Positions 1 through 12,021 of a stretch of DNA of 64,000 bases are shown piece by piece. Below the pieces are notes generated by a model, which did not search any database, was not told the origin of the DNA, and was given only the letters and a program-made list of their open reading frames with translations. The translations under genes and the position numbers were made by a program. The stretch spans positions 134,292,695 through 134,356,694 of the forward strand of contig CM070904.1 of NCBI GenBank assembly GCA_036417435.1. The letters are read 5' to 3'. This DNA is from Inia geoffrensis (lineage: Eukaryota > Chordata > Mammalia > Artiodactyla > Iniidae). The first letter of the stretch is position 1, and each line of letters begins with the position of its first letter.

Positions 1-39
1 AATGGAGAGGGGTGCTGTGGATTTGATGGTGTCCCTCCA

Positions 40-535
40 CCAAATATGTTGCAGGCCTAACCCCTGATACACGTGAATGTGACTTTATTTGGAAATGGAG
101 ACTTTGCAGATGTGATCAAGTTAGGATGAGGTCACACTGACATCCTAAGTCCAGTGACTCATGTCCTCATAAGAAGAGGGAGAGAATTCCTTGGTGGTCC
201 AGTGGTTAAGACTCTGCGCTTCCACTGCAGGGGGCATGGGTTCGATCCCTGGTCAGGGAACAAAGATCCCGCAGGTTGTGTGGTGCAGCCAAAAAAAAAA
301 AAAGGAAGAGGGAGACACAGAGGGGCCACATGACGAGATGGGCAGACAGGGCAGTGATGCAGCTCCAGGCCAAGCAGCTGGCAGCAGAGGGGGAGAGCCT
401 GGGACAGACCCTCCCCCAGAGACTGCAGGGGACACAGCCCTGCCATTCCTGGATTTTCCGACTTCCAGCCTCCAGAACTGGGAGACAACAGGTGTCTGTT
501 GTTCTCAGTCACCAGGTTTGTGGCAGCAGCCACAG
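40..535 (+). mobile_element. MaLR-type LTR remnant (MLT1/MST-like), split by a SINE
   Basis: The segment follows the familiar order of a mammalian MaLR LTR. It has an 'aatatgttgcaggcctaac' start region, 'gtgactttatttggaaat', 'gatgaggtcac' and 'cctcataagaagag', and then, after the SINE, 'cttccagcctccagaactg' and 'tctgttgttctcagtcacca'. The copy is old and divergent, and no coding part remains. Subfamily and exact ends are inferred from memory of the consensus. Confidence 0.6.
184..304 (+). mobile_element. tRNA-derived cetartiodactyl SINE (short CHR-type)
   Basis: The head 'attccttggtggtccagtgg' is followed by a B-box-like 'ggttcgatccctggtcag' and an A tail. Flanking 11-bp direct repeats 'gaagagggaga' (173-183 and 305-315) are perfect target-site duplications. 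The SINE sits inside the MaLR LTR, so it is younger than it. Confidence 0.9.
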
Positions 536-2687
536 GGAATTAAGGATGGAGAGAAGGAAGGGATGGAGGGGTGGGGGAGGATACGAGGGGGAAAAGGAAC
601 AAAAATCAGGGGGACAGGTACACCTGGAGTATGAAGACAGTGCAGGGATGCTTCAAATTCTACTCCAAGCCACAGCCTTTCAAGCACAACAATGGAATTA
701 AAGGCATTTTCAAACACACGGGCACTCAGGGAGTTTGCTCCCACAAGCTGCTCTGAAAGAGAACAGGGGCGAGAGAACCCAAGAGGCATGGGCTCAGGGG
801 CGTCAGGGGCGCCCATAAAGCCTGCACGAGTGTTGGCTGGGAAACAGGCACAGGGTCACTGCAGCCACGTCCCCCTCGGCAAACCCCTACAGAATGACCA
901 CGGAGGGATCTTAAACCAGAGGAGAACCCACAGGAACAAAGGAAACTGGAGAGGAGACAGCAGTGGGCGAGAGATGCTACCGCTTCCCACCAGATTCTAA
1001 TGCGAAGGTGAGGCTGATACCCACCTCAGCGAGGGCAGCTGTCAGCCCAGCCCAGCCCAGCCGCGCTTGGTAACAAACAGCCCGGCAACCACGGTGGCTC
1101 TCGGCAGCTGAGGTTCCTTTCTCACACAGGCACCGTGTTCCCCCTGCCAGGTTCCCCAAGGCTCCACTCACATGCTGTCCTCCTCCAGGTGCCCGGCGGG
1201 AAGACAGCCGTCTCTGGCCCTCCTGCAGCAAAGGGAAAGGCAAGGAGGCAGAGACACAGGCTGACCTTTAAGCTTCTGCTTGGCTGTGGCCCTCACGACT
1301 GCTCACGGATCATTGGCCAAGGCAGGTCAGGTGGCCTGGCCAGTTGTCCAGGGACAGGAGTGCACCCATCCCCCCACCCCCCCAGATGTGAATATTGTGA
1401 CAGTGAAAAACCCAGTCCCCGCAGAAGGGGCCAGTGATGAGCAGTGGGGCACAGGTGGCTGTGAGGGGTCTGATCTTCCCCCCCTCCCACCGCCAGGCCC
1501 CGGGACAAAATGAGCTCAGAACCTCCTTACCAGAGAAACTGGGTCCGCGAGGCCCCAACCTTGGGAAAGTGGGGGATGGTGAGGGCTGGGGGAGAGGTAA
1601 AGGAGGTGCCACCTTCCGACCTGTGGTCTGGCCCCTTTTCCCGCACTCTGCTCCGGGATGCCACCAGCCAGACGGGGACTCCACCCGACCCACGCAGGAG
1701 ACCCAAGCAGCCTTTTCAGGGGAAGAAGACCACCTTTCGGGGACCCCAAGAAAGAGGCCGGCCAGTCACCAGGCGCTGCTCGGATCCCATAAGGCGCTGC
1801 TGGTCCTTCTTGTCCACGTGGAAGGACAGCCAAGGAATTCCACGCCCCCTCCCGCCCCCAAACGGAAGGACCAAATCATATAGAAGTGCTGGAAAAACGA
1901 GGACAAAGCAGGCAGTCTGGGGATGCCGCTACCAAAACGCCCCTTGAAATCACAATCCCCAGAAAGATAAGATACTGTGCCCGAAAAACAGAGACCAGGG
2001 TACTCTGTTAAGGCAGCAGTCACGGAGTGAGGAGGCATCAGAATCCAACAGGCCACAAGGCAGAACGGAGGCGCTCTCCTAACCCGGGGCGGGCGGCGGG
2101 GCCCCGTGCAGATGGGGCACGAAGACGGAGGGGAGGTGACGATGGCTAGGGATGCATTTGTTAAAGCGACTGATAAGTATTTGCAGGGCCTTAAGGTACC
2201 TCCAGGTAGGATGGGCATCTCAGCTGCGGCCAAGGCGGATGGTGATGAGATCACCGAGGTGGGCGGGGACTCGGTCCTCCACCAATGAGAGACGGAGGTG
2301 GGGCCTGTCGTCCTCAGCCTCGAAGATTAAAGAGCACTGCGAGCAAGGCGGCACGGCACGTGTGTTTGATCTGTCTCGCGTATGTCTTTAAGAGGAAAGG
2401 GTAAGACCAGCCCACAGCGTCGTTCGTGGTCCTGATGGAGGCCCTGCGGAGTGGAGGGGCTGTGGGGTCAGGGCCCAGGGATGCTGGGGGTCTTCATCTG
2501 GGGAGCGCATCTGAATGTAGGTAATCCTGGATGATTGGACGCACCTGTGGCGAACTTCAGGGTGTGAGCGGAAGGATCCCCCTAGAAAATTAGAAGTGTG
2601 AGCACAGCTTCAAACCTTTACAGAGAGGAGAACCCTCCACCAATCCATTGAGATGAAGGACCCGGAAATTTTAAAAAGAAAGACAGA
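536..2687. other. Intergenic sequence, no gene recognised
   Basis: Mostly GC-rich single-copy sequence with several short open frames on both strands that overlap each other and resemble no family I know. No splice-bounded conserved exon, tRNA or recognisable repeat was found, apart from the GC-rich patch listed separately. Confidence 0.5.
2060..2345. promoter_or_regulatory. GC-rich patch with GC boxes and a CCAAT motif (unassigned)
   Basis: Dense CpG with 'ggggcgggcggcgggg' at about 2086 and a further 'gtgggcggggac' and 'caccaatgag' (CCAAT) at about 2259-2289. This composition contrasts with the flanks and is promoter-like, but no transcript structure can be drawn from it. It could be a small CpG island, a distal element of BOK, or decayed sequence. 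Confidence 0.25.
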
Positions 2688-4512
2688 GAGGCCAACCAGA
2701 AATAAACCCACACGCCTATGGACAATTAATCTTTGACAAAAGAGGCAAGATTATACAATGGGGAAAAGAAAGTCTCTCCAGCAAGTGGTGCTGGGAAAGC
2801 TGGACAGCTGCGTGTAAATCAGTGAAGTTAGAGCACTCCCTCATACCAGACACAAAAATAAACTCAAAATGACTTAAAGACAGATGTAAGAGAGAACACC
2901 ATAAAACTCCTAGAAGAGAACATAAGCAAAACATTCTCTGACATAAATCATACCAATGTTTTCTTAGGTCAGTCTCCCAAGGTAATAGAAATAAAAGCAA
3001 AAATAAACAAATGGGACCTAATCAAGCTTATAAGCTTTTGCACAGCAAAAGAAACCATAAACAAAACGAAAAGACAACCTATGGACTGGGGGAAAATATT
3101 TGCAAATGATGTGACCGATAAGGGCTTAATTTCCAAAATATACAAACAGCTCATACAACTCAACATCAAAAAAAAAACAACCACCACAATGGAAAAATGG
3201 GCAGAAGACCTACGTAGACATTTCTCCAAAGAAGACACACAGATGGCCAGCAGGCACATGAAAAGACACTCAACATTGCTAATTATTAGAGAAATGCAAA
3301 TCAAAACTACAATGAGGTATCACCTCACACGGGTCAGAATGGCCATCATTAAAAAGTCTACAGATAGGGACTTCCCTGGTGGCGCAGTGGTTAAGAATCC
3401 GCCTGCCAGTGCAGGGGACACGGGTTCGAGCCCTGGTCCGGGAAGGTCCCACGTGCCGCGGAGCAACTAAGCCCGTCCGCCACAACTACTGAGCCTGCGC
3501 TCTAGAGCCCGCAAGCTACAACTACGGAAGCCTGCGTGCCTAGAGCCCAGGCTCTGCAACGAGAAGCCACTGCAATGAGAAGCCCGCGCACCACAACGAA
3601 GAGTAGCCCCCGCTCGTCGCAACTAGAGAAAGCCCACGCACAGCAACGAAAACCCAATGCAGCCATAAATAAATAAATTTATTAAAAAAGAAAAGTCTAC
3701 AAATAATAAACGCTGGAGAGGGTGTGGAGAAAAGGGAACCCTCCTACACTGTTGATGGGAATGTAAACTGGTATAGCCACTGTGGAGAACAGTATGGAGG
3801 TTCCTCAAAAAACTAAAAATAGAGTTGCCATATGATCCAGCAGTTCCATTCCTGGGCATATACTCAGACAAAACTATAATTCAAAAAGATACATGCACCC
3901 CATGTGCATAGCCAAGCCATGGAAGCAACCTGAATGTCCATCGACAGATGAATGGAGAAAGAAGATGTGGGGGGTATATATTCCATTGTATATATGTCCC
4001 ACATCTTCTTTACATATATACATTTGTATTTATATAGAGAGATAAAATGGACTATTACTCAGCCATTCAAAAGAATGAAATAATGCCATTTGCAGCAACA
4101 TGGATGGACCTAGAGATTATCATACTAAGTGAAATAAGTCAGACAAAGAGAAAGACAAATAGCCTATGATATCACTTATATGTGGAATCTAAAATATGAC
4201 ACAGAAGAGCTTATCTACGAAACAGAAACAGACTCACAGACGTAGAGAACAGACTTGTGGTTGCCAAGGGGGTAGGGGTGGGGGAGGGAAGTATGGGGAG
4301 TTTGGGGTTCGCAGGTGCAAACTATTATACATAGGATGGATAAACAGCAAGGTCCTACTGTAGAGCACGGGGAACTGTATTCAGTGTCCTGCGATAAACC
4401 AGAATGGAAAAGAACACGACGAAGGATATCTATGTGTATAACTGAGTCACTTCGCTGTGCAGCAGAAATTAACACAACGCTGTAAATCAACTAGACTTCA
4501 GTAAAATTGAAA
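2688..4512 (+). mobile_element. LINE-1, 5'-truncated 3' end (ORF2 C-terminus and 3' UTR)
   Basis: It begins in the ORF2 tail ('agaaataaacccacacgcct') and runs through the conserved L1 3' segments ('aatgcaaatcaaaactacaa', 'catggatggacctagagatt', 'gtaaatcaactagacttcag') to an A-rich end. A long SINE interrupts it. The reading frame is broken in many places, so it is not mobile. Confidence 0.9.
3367..3690 (+). mobile_element. Long CHR-type SINE (tRNA-Glu-derived) inside L1
   Basis: The copy is full length, with the head 'ggacttccctggtggcgcag', the 'gcaactaagcccg' body, repeated 'cacaactactgagcc' units and an 'aaataaataaat' tail. Target-site duplications are 'aaaagtctacagata' (3352-3366) and 'aaaagtctacaaata' (3691-3705), 14 of 15 bases matching. 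The host site is the L1 3' region. Confidence 0.95.
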
Positions 4513-7500
4513 AACAAAGGAAGAAAGATAGAGGGACCAAGAGATAGGTGTGGGGCCGTGGGAGCTGCGAGTTCCTCATCCTGCACGGATGCGCCCCCGC
4601 TGAGGAATGCAGCAGTGAAAGCAGAGGCGCTCACGGGAGGGGCTGGACTGAGCCCCGACTTGGAAACTGCCTGCCTGGAAGGTGGTCCCGAGGCAGCGGC
4701 TTTTCCCGGAAAACCCCCAAGAACCACTGGATCCCTTAAACCACTGACATGCATACCTTTGGTTAAAATGCACAACAAATGCATACAGGTGGAAGTGACT
4801 GTACCAGGCGCCAACACACGTGATAAAGTAATAGGAAGCGTGGAGGGATGGGAGCTGGGGTGGGTCTGGGACACACACGCTCAGACCCGGCTTCCGCTTA
4901 GTGTTTAAAGTTCTGGGAAAATCACAGGCCTCTCGGGCAGGAGATGCTGGACCAACTGCCAGCCCGACCTGGGGAAGAAAAAGAAAGTCTTTTCAACATT
5001 CACAGAAATGGACTTTTAAAAGCACACCAGGAGGTCAGGAACCAAGGCTGGGCGGACGGCTTAGGAGCGCAGGGCGGGAGGCTCAGACCTGCCAGTTCTG
5101 AACCAGCAAAGAAACGCGCTTTGTGACAGCCTGGGGGAGACTTTTGCAGGCAAAAGATTAATACCCAGAATACAAAGGACACAGACAAACCAATGAGGAA
5201 GAGAAGTCGCGCTGGAGAAAACGAGCAAATCCTCTGCCAGGACGAGTCATGAGGCTCAGACGCTGACAGACCGCCAGGAAGGTACTTGGCCCCCTCGGCT
5301 CCTGGGGCCCTACGAGTGCATTAAACAACGCGACTGCCCTGTTCACCCCTCAGGCAGGCAAGACTTCATTTTATAACTTGTAGCACCCACGGTGCTGCCA
5401 GAGGGGCTGGCGACGGTGGCAGGTGCGACGTGGCTGTTCCACGTGACCCAGGACACGCGGCCACACCAGCCTGGAGCCCACCCTTCCAGCCCCCACTGGA
5501 CACGAGGGGCTGGGCTCAAAGCCGGGCACGTGGACCCCTGCCCTGGCCGTGCTGCCCCGTCATGCGGGCTCCCAGGTTGTTTATCTTGCTCTTATCCAAG
5601 TTTATACAAAACCCTTCTGGCCTGGGCTCTGATTCCCCGTGAAGAATGAGCTTCTGGGGAAAAATAAATGGGGAGGGGCTGTGGCCCCGGGAGAGCTCTG
5701 GGCAGATGGGGCTGTCAGCCTCCCAAGCTTGGAGGCGCTGCCTCTGTACCCCAGGCCCCGTCTGGACACCTCTGGTCACGGTCGGGTGGCCAGGTCACTG
5801 GAAGAGCAGGGAACGGACATCCACCCAGGCAGCCTTTCAGAGCAGAGCCCCACCCCAGCGGCCCGTCCCGCAGCCTCCGCCCACCCAACTCTGCTGGGGG
5901 GGGTGGGGAGGGTTACCTGCCCCTCAGTGGCACCGGTGGGACCCCTCCCCAATGGGAGCTGGGGTGCAGCTCCCGCCTTTTAGTCCCTGGGGTGGGGTGG
6001 GGACCAGAGAAGCCTGAGGGGAGACCCCCGGAAGGCAGCCCACTGTGACCCTGCGTGTCACCCCTGAGGCTCCCGCCCCTGGGGTGCTCTGATCTGCAGC
6101 CGGCGGTGACCTCACCCGAGGCCTGGGCCGAGCCTGAGGCTTACAACTGACGGCCTCTTGAGCACTTCATCAACTTCCACTTCTGGGAGTCCTTAACCGT
6201 CCCCAGGGTTCAAGGACGTCTCCCGCTGCCACCGAGGTGGAGCCCCCTGCAGAGAGGCTGGTGCCTGGGAAGGCCCACTGCCCCTCTGTCTTTTCCTTCT
6301 TCCAGGAGCTGAGAGCATAAGTCCCTGGCCTGTCTGAGGGCTGGCTTTCTGTTCCTTGTAGCCAGAGGTGTCCCATTGCTACTGTAATCGCTGATTGGCC
6401 TGGCGGACACCGCAGCTCTCAACAGGAAAGGGGCCCGGAGGGCTCAGGGTTTAGAATAAACTCCCCCCCCAAAGCAGATGATTCGGGGACCCACTGGAAG
6501 GAGCGGGGGCCGTAGTCGCAGCCAGCCCCGCTCTCGGTTCTGTCCACGCGTGTGCTCAGCACAGGCACCCGCCTGGGGCCCGGGGGTAGCCTGAGAAGGA
6601 GGCGGGAGGCCTAGGTGGTCGGCTGCCCAGAGGGAAGCAGAACACACACAAAACAAACAACACTGTATGTGAACAACTACAGTCAGGGGTGGATTGGACT
6701 CCCGAGAGGGCAGACTGGGGGTGTGTGAGGGGCAGAGTGTGTCACGCCCCTAGGGTGCCACATCCTCCCAGACCACCTTGTCTTCAGCTAACCCCTGCAG
6801 GGATCTGCTGCGCACAGTGGGGTGGGAAGATTTTAGCCGGGGCAAAGGGAGAGGCAGGCGTAGGAGGGGGCCTCTCTGAGGAAGTGACACATAAGCAGAG
6901 CTGTAACAATCTAGGAAGGAAGGCACAGCCCATGCAAAGGCCCTGTGGCACAAGTGTGTTTGTTCAGCTGAAGCCCCCCGAGCAGGCAGAGAGGGGAGAG
7001 GCCCTGGCCTTGCGCTGATGAATCTGGTTGGTTTTGAAAGGACACTGTCCCCATGCACAGGGCGGACTGGAGAGGGGGTGGGCGGCAGTGGCCTGGACTG
7101 GGGCACTAGCAGCAAGGAGGCAGAAGTGGCTCTCGGGATACGTTGTGAGAGGAGAGCGAAGAGGCTGTGGTGAGGCCAGCCCTGCGGGCCCGGGGATCCT
7201 TGGACACAGGAGGAGCCCAGGAGCCCCTCAATAGACCATGCAGGCCAGCGCCTACCAGGTGCAAGGCCCAGACCACCAGGAGGCCAGCCTCCTGCCAAGA
7301 CCGTTGCTGAGCCCACAGCTGGCCCTGCGTGCCAGAGCCCGCACGTGAGCCCTATGCGTCCACACCCGGCCACTCAGTCCCCTCCAGGGCCAGGCTCGGC
7401 AAGAGGCCCGCACGGGCTCTGGAGGAGGCTGTGGACAGGGTATTCCAGGGGCCTGGGCATTTGCTTTGGGGGCGGGGACAACACTCTCCTGTGCCTGTCC

Positions 7501-8990
7501 CTCTGCGTGGCCATAGGCAGACCAGGCAGGACCCCTGTCCACGTCGAGGTGAATGTTGCCACTCACCTTCTTACACTGGTGTCACTGGGTTATGGAGCCC
7601 TCTGCTCCCCAAATTGTGGCCCACACGGCAGACTTGAGCAGGTTTTTATGGAAAGCCAGGACCCTCCTCCAGGTTGTTCGGTGGCACCGATAGGCCCCTG
7701 CACCCTGTCCAGAGCCACAAATGTGACCGGGCCCAAAAGGCTGGCACCTTCCCATCTCCAGCCACAGCTGGTTCAGAGATAGGCACGGGACAGAAGCTGC
7801 TGGCCCCAGGTCATCCCCAGGAGCTCCCTGGGAAGACTGGCTTTTTTTCCCACTGGGAAAGACTGAACTTGTGCGGTGTAGACAGGGAGCTGTGGCGTCT
7901 TCTGCCGTCACTCAGGGACAGCCTGCCTGAGAGCAGAGCTGTCACGAAGGAGCACAGACAGACTCACAGATAGAAAGAGAGACCCCTGGATCCAGCCATA
8001 CCTGAAACCAGTAGGTGTCTCCCAGGACAATTTAGTCACATAAATCAACAAAGCTCCCTGTGCTCAAGCCAGTTTGGGCTGGTGTCGGCACTCAGAAGGC
8101 TTCTCGGCAACCAGGGACCCACTGGGTCAACTGCAAGGCAGACAGAGGGATCAGACAAAAGGCAAGAGCGGAGAGCAGGAAATCTGCAGAGGCGGAAACT
8201 CAGGGCCAATGGCAACTGTAGAAAAGTCTACGCACACTTGGGGGATTGGGGGCTGGGACTGGGCTGATCAGGTCAGCCCCGTCCAGTCCTCAAGGGACAG
8301 GAAGGTCTCAACTGATTCTAGCCTGACCCGGGCTCTCTAAGGTCTGGCTCAGGGTCCGTGGTCTGGATACTCCATATGGGCTTAACCTCCTCTTTTGATA
8401 AACACTTGGGCGGCTTCCAGTCCCTCAGGGTGTTCAGTATCCTGCAGTGAATATCCTGAGACACGGCTTTGAGCTGGTCTAAAATGCCCAGGGAGACGTC
8501 CACTGGTTCAGGCATGGCTGGGTCCAGGCACAGCAGCTCCTGCACTGAAGGAACCGCGCTAAACAGATGCATCTATCGCTCCTGTGTCAGGGCGCATGAG
8601 TCTTTCCACACCCATCCATGCTGCCCAGGAGACAGGAAGTAGAAAACGTGATCCTATTTTTGTATAGGAGGAAACTGAGGCTGTGGGCAGGGTGGGAAGC
8701 TGCCTGAGGCCACTGCAGGGTGGGGGAGGGGGCATAGGTTCTTCCCCTGCCGGAGATACATTCCATGGGCCCGGGGCAGGGGTGGGGGGTTGTCCCAATC
8801 TGCCTGTGCCCAGTCCTGCACTGACTCCTTCAGCAATCCCTTTCCCATCCTGAGCTTCCATATTTCCACCTATAAAATACAAGGAATCCCAAAGCTTAGT
8901 GCTCTTCCGAAATGCCAGAGGCAGACCCTGTCCTGCTCCAGACTGTGCGTTAAAGGGTACAATAAAATGAGCACTCACACTTTAAAGCTT
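4513..8990. other. Intergenic sequence, no gene recognised
   Basis: GC-rich, apparently single-copy DNA. The open frames here are short, proline/glycine/serine-rich and overlap on both strands, as expected by chance at this base composition. Around 7980-8100 there is a weak resemblance to an old LTR end ('ggatccagccatacctgaaa'), and at about 8820-8890 to an inverted MIR. Neither could be bounded. Confidence 0.5.
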
Positions 8991-8994
8991 TTCT

Positions 8995-9155
8995 GAAAAA
9001 ACAGCTACAGTTACTGGGCAATTACTATATGACAAGCACTTTTATACATGGATTGACTAATTTGGTCCACAAAATGTAGGTATTATTATTTTCTCTATTC
9101 TACAGACGGGGAAGCCAAGGCAGACAGAGGTTCAACAGCTTCCTGATAGGTGTCA
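8995..9155 (+). mobile_element. MIR SINE
   Basis: It matches the MIR consensus order: 'gggcaattactatatgacaa', 'gcacttttatacatgg', 'ggtattattattttc', 'ctacagacggggaagccaag', 'agaggttcaacagcttcc'. It is an ancient copy with no target duplication left. Confidence 0.75.
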
Positions 9156-9174
9156 GTATCAATGGTACGTTGGC

Positions 9175-10127
9175 CTCCCAAAATGAGATGGGAAACGTTC
9201 CCTCATTTTCTATTCTCTGTGCAGGTTTGTGTAAGGTCAGTGATATTTCTTCAACTGTTTAGAGGAATTCCTCAAGGAGAACATCTGAACCTAGAATTTT
9301 CTTTGTGGGAAGATTTTAAATTATGAATTAAATTTATTTAATTGTTGTAGGACTATCCGGATTTTCTATTGCTTCTAGCGTCAGTCTGGGTAAATTGTTT
9401 CATTTAAATTTCAAATTACTGTCATAAAGTTGTTCATAATATACTCTTATTAGCTTTTTAATGTTTGTAGTATCTGTGGTGATGTCCTCTTTTTCATTCC
9501 AGACATTGGAATTTGTGTTTTCTTTTTTTACCCATTATTTCCAGGGGATTATCCATTCTATTAATCTCTTTTGGCTGGGTTGGGTTTCCCTGATTTTTGC
9601 TTTTTTTCATTAATTTCTGCTTTTATTTTTATTTCCTCTCATCTTTAGATTTAATTGGTTGTTCTTTTTCTAGCTTCTTGAATTGGAGCTTAGAGCATTA
9701 ATTTTAACCTTTCTTCTAAAGCTATAAATTTTCCTTGAAGCACTGCTTTACCTGTATCCCACAGCATTTGATATGTCACGTTTTCACTGTAGTTCACTTC
9801 AAAATATTTTACTGCTTCCCTCGTGATTTACTATTTGACCCACTGATTATTTAGAAGTGTGATATTTAATTTCCAAGTACTTGAAGGCTTTCTGATAGTT
9901 TTCCTGTTTTTGAGTTTTAGTTTAATTCAGAGAGGACACACTTGTATAATTTCAATCCTTTGAAATTTGTTGAGGCTTCATGGCCCAGGATATGGTCTGT
10001 TTTGTTTAACATCCTATGTGCACATGGAAAGAACATGTATTCAACAGCTATTGGGTGAAGTGTTGTATATATGTGAATTAAGGCAAGGGGGTTCATCCTG
10101 TTGTTTCAAGGATAGAGATGTTGATTC
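9175..10127 (-). mobile_element. LINE-1 fragment, antisense
   Basis: AT-rich sequence reading as the reverse complement of L1 ORF2. Examples are 'ttctattgcttctagcgtca', 'tctgtggtgatgtcctcttt' and 'catggcccaggatatggtct', all familiar from antisense L1. It is old and has no open frame of note. Confidence 0.75.
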
Positions 10128-10142
10128 AAGGATAGTGCAATA

Positions 10143-10262
10143 GGGACTTCCCTAGTGGTCCAATGGTTAAGACTCTGCGCCTCCTAGGCAGGGGCCGTGG
10201 GTTTGATCCCTGGTCACGGAACTAAGATCACACATGCCAAAAATAAATAAATAAATAAATAA
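10143..10262 (+). mobile_element. Short CHR-type SINE
   Basis: The head 'gggacttccctagtggtcca' leads to an (aaat)n tail. The flanks 'aaggatagtgcaata' (10128-10142) and 'aaggatagagaaata' (10263-10277) are target duplications with two differences. Confidence 0.9.
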
Positions 10263-10277
10263 AAGGATAGAGAAATA

Positions 10278-10765
10278 GACCAGTGGGATAGAAAAGAGTC
10301 CAGAACAGATCCTCACATACACCGTCACTTGGTTTATAATGGGGACTCTTCTCCAATTCAGTGGAAAGATGAGGTCCCTTTCAATAACTGATGATGGTCT
10401 ACTGGATATCCATATGGAAAAAATGAGCTCTGACTCCCTACCACAATATTCACAGGAATTAATTTGTGATCCATCACAGATCTAAATGTGAATGCTAAAA
10501 CAATTAAGCTTCTAAAAGAAAACACGGGAGAATATCCTAATAAAAAAGCACTAAACATGAGAAAAGATTGATAAATTGGACGTCACTGAGAAAATTCCTG
10601 TTCAATATAAGCAACAGCAAACCACAGAATGGCAGAAGATATTTGCAATACCTTCCATACAATGCAAATCCAAGTACCCATTACAATACCAAGCCACGTG
10701 TAGGACCAGGGGCACAGCATCCAGAATATATAAAGAACCTCTAGGAATCAATACGATAATGAAGC
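10278..10765 (+). mobile_element. LINE-1 fragment (late ORF2), sense
   Basis: It contains 'agaccagtgggatagaaaag', 'gtgatccatcacagatctaa' and 'ttaagcttctaaaagaaaac', conserved blocks of the end of L1 ORF2. It stops where the BOK CpG island begins. Confidence 0.7.
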
Positions 10766-11220
10766 CGGGCGTGAGTCCAGGCGGCTGGTGCCAGAGCTCG
10801 GTCCTAATCACTGGGACAGTGGGGGACAGCTCCCGCCCCGTGGCCCTCCTTGAGCGCATACCGGGAACTCGCTCGGTCCTCCTTAAGCGGGGAGGCAGCG
10901 GGGAAGCTCTGGCCGTGGCTCCGCCCCGGGGTTGCCTTTCCCTTAGAAGGCAAAGCCCCAAGCCTCGCCTATCGCCCGGCGGAAAGTTGCGCTGTGCTGC
11001 CCGCACTCCCCTCTACCCCGACGACGCCGCCGGAGCCCCCGGAGGGCCCGAGACCCCGTGCCCTCAGCGCTCCAGCCCGGCTCAGGCGTGGACAGGGCGG
11101 GCGCCCGGGCGGGGCGCGCGTCCTCGCCAGTTTGAATGGAAGGATCCAGATCTGCGGAGACGGCGGCCAGCAGATACTGAGGCCAGCACTCCTCCCCAGC
11201 CCCCGCGCCCAAGACATGCG

Positions 11221-11236
11221 GCGGGAGAGGTGAGCA
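11221..11236 (+). other. BOK: Candidate 5' splice site of the BOK non-coding exon 1
   Basis: 'cgggagag|gtgagcag' is a strong donor inside the CpG island. It would pair with the acceptor ending at 11769 to join an untranslated exon to the exon that carries the start codon, giving a first intron of about 540 bases. This is inferred from the known BOK gene layout, and other donors are possible. Confidence 0.4.
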
Positions 11237-11798
11237 GGGCGGGCCGCGCCATCGGAACGGCGAGGCCGGGGACAAACACCGAGGACGGCGAGGCGCGGAG
11301 GTGGGTGGTGGCCCCGGACGCTGGGCAGGGCCGGGGTCCCGGCTGCCGCGTGTTGGGGGCAGGTCGGGCCATGACCCCCGCCCACGCCTCCGCCGCCTGC
11401 GCACTTGTCTTCGAGCGCGGGCACGGCGGCCCCAGAGCCAATCGCCATTTCCCCGAGGTCCTTCCTATCCCCAGCACCCGTGGGGATCTTTGTGACTGAG
11501 TTCGGCATCTAAAAGAAGGTGACACCGCGCTTTTAAAGATTTGGGGCACAGACAGGAACGCTTACCCGCAGCTGGCCGAAGCCCTTCCCCGGAGCCGCGC
11601 CGGCCCGGCCTCCCTGTGCGCTCCGGCCCGGCGCACGCACGCGATCTAGGCGCACGCCGCGGCCCTTCCACGCTCCCCGCTGCCCGCCGTTCTCGCGCGG
11701 CCGACTTTCCCCTCCGCCAGAGAGGCCGGGGCGGCGGGGCGGGCCTGTCTGAGCACCCTCTGCCCGCAGGTGCGGCGCCCCCCGCCCGCGTCCCCGCC

Positions 11799-12021
11799 AT
11801 GGAGGTGCTGCGGCGCTCCTCGGTCTTCGCCGCCGAGATCATGGACGCCTTTGACCGCTCGCCCACCGACAAGGAGCTGGTGGCCCAGGCCAAGGCGCTC
11901 GGCCGGGAGTTCGTGCACGCGCGGCTGCTGCGCGCCGGCCTCTCCTGGAGCGCGCCGGAGCGCGCCGCGCCCGCCCCCGGCGGCCGCCTGGCCGAAGTGT
12001 GCACGGTGCTGCTGCGCCTGG
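11799..12021 (+). CDS. BOK: BOK first coding exon (residues 1-74 plus one base)
   Basis: It opens MEVLRRSSVFAAEIMDAFDR and ends in the BH3 helix at LLRL, leaving one G of a split codon before the donor 'gtgagt'. The acceptor ending at 11769 implies 29 bases of 5' UTR in this exon. The exon is extremely GC-rich, which also creates long but meaningless open frames on the opposite strand. Confidence 0.96.

Noticed and set aside
2106..2288. A 60-codon + strand frame in the GC-rich patch
   Set aside because: The length is within chance expectation and there is no recognisable motif. Only the base composition is worth noting.
8318..8572. An 84-codon - strand frame (QDIHCRILNTLRDWKPPKC region)
   Set aside because: It looked protein-like in composition, but I recognise no family, there is no splice context, and the neighbourhood seems to be old repeat debris.
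10576..11499. A 307-codon + strand frame running from L1 sequence into the BOK CpG island
   Set aside because: Its first third is an L1 remnant and the rest is CpG-island sequence read by chance. It shows no conserved domain.
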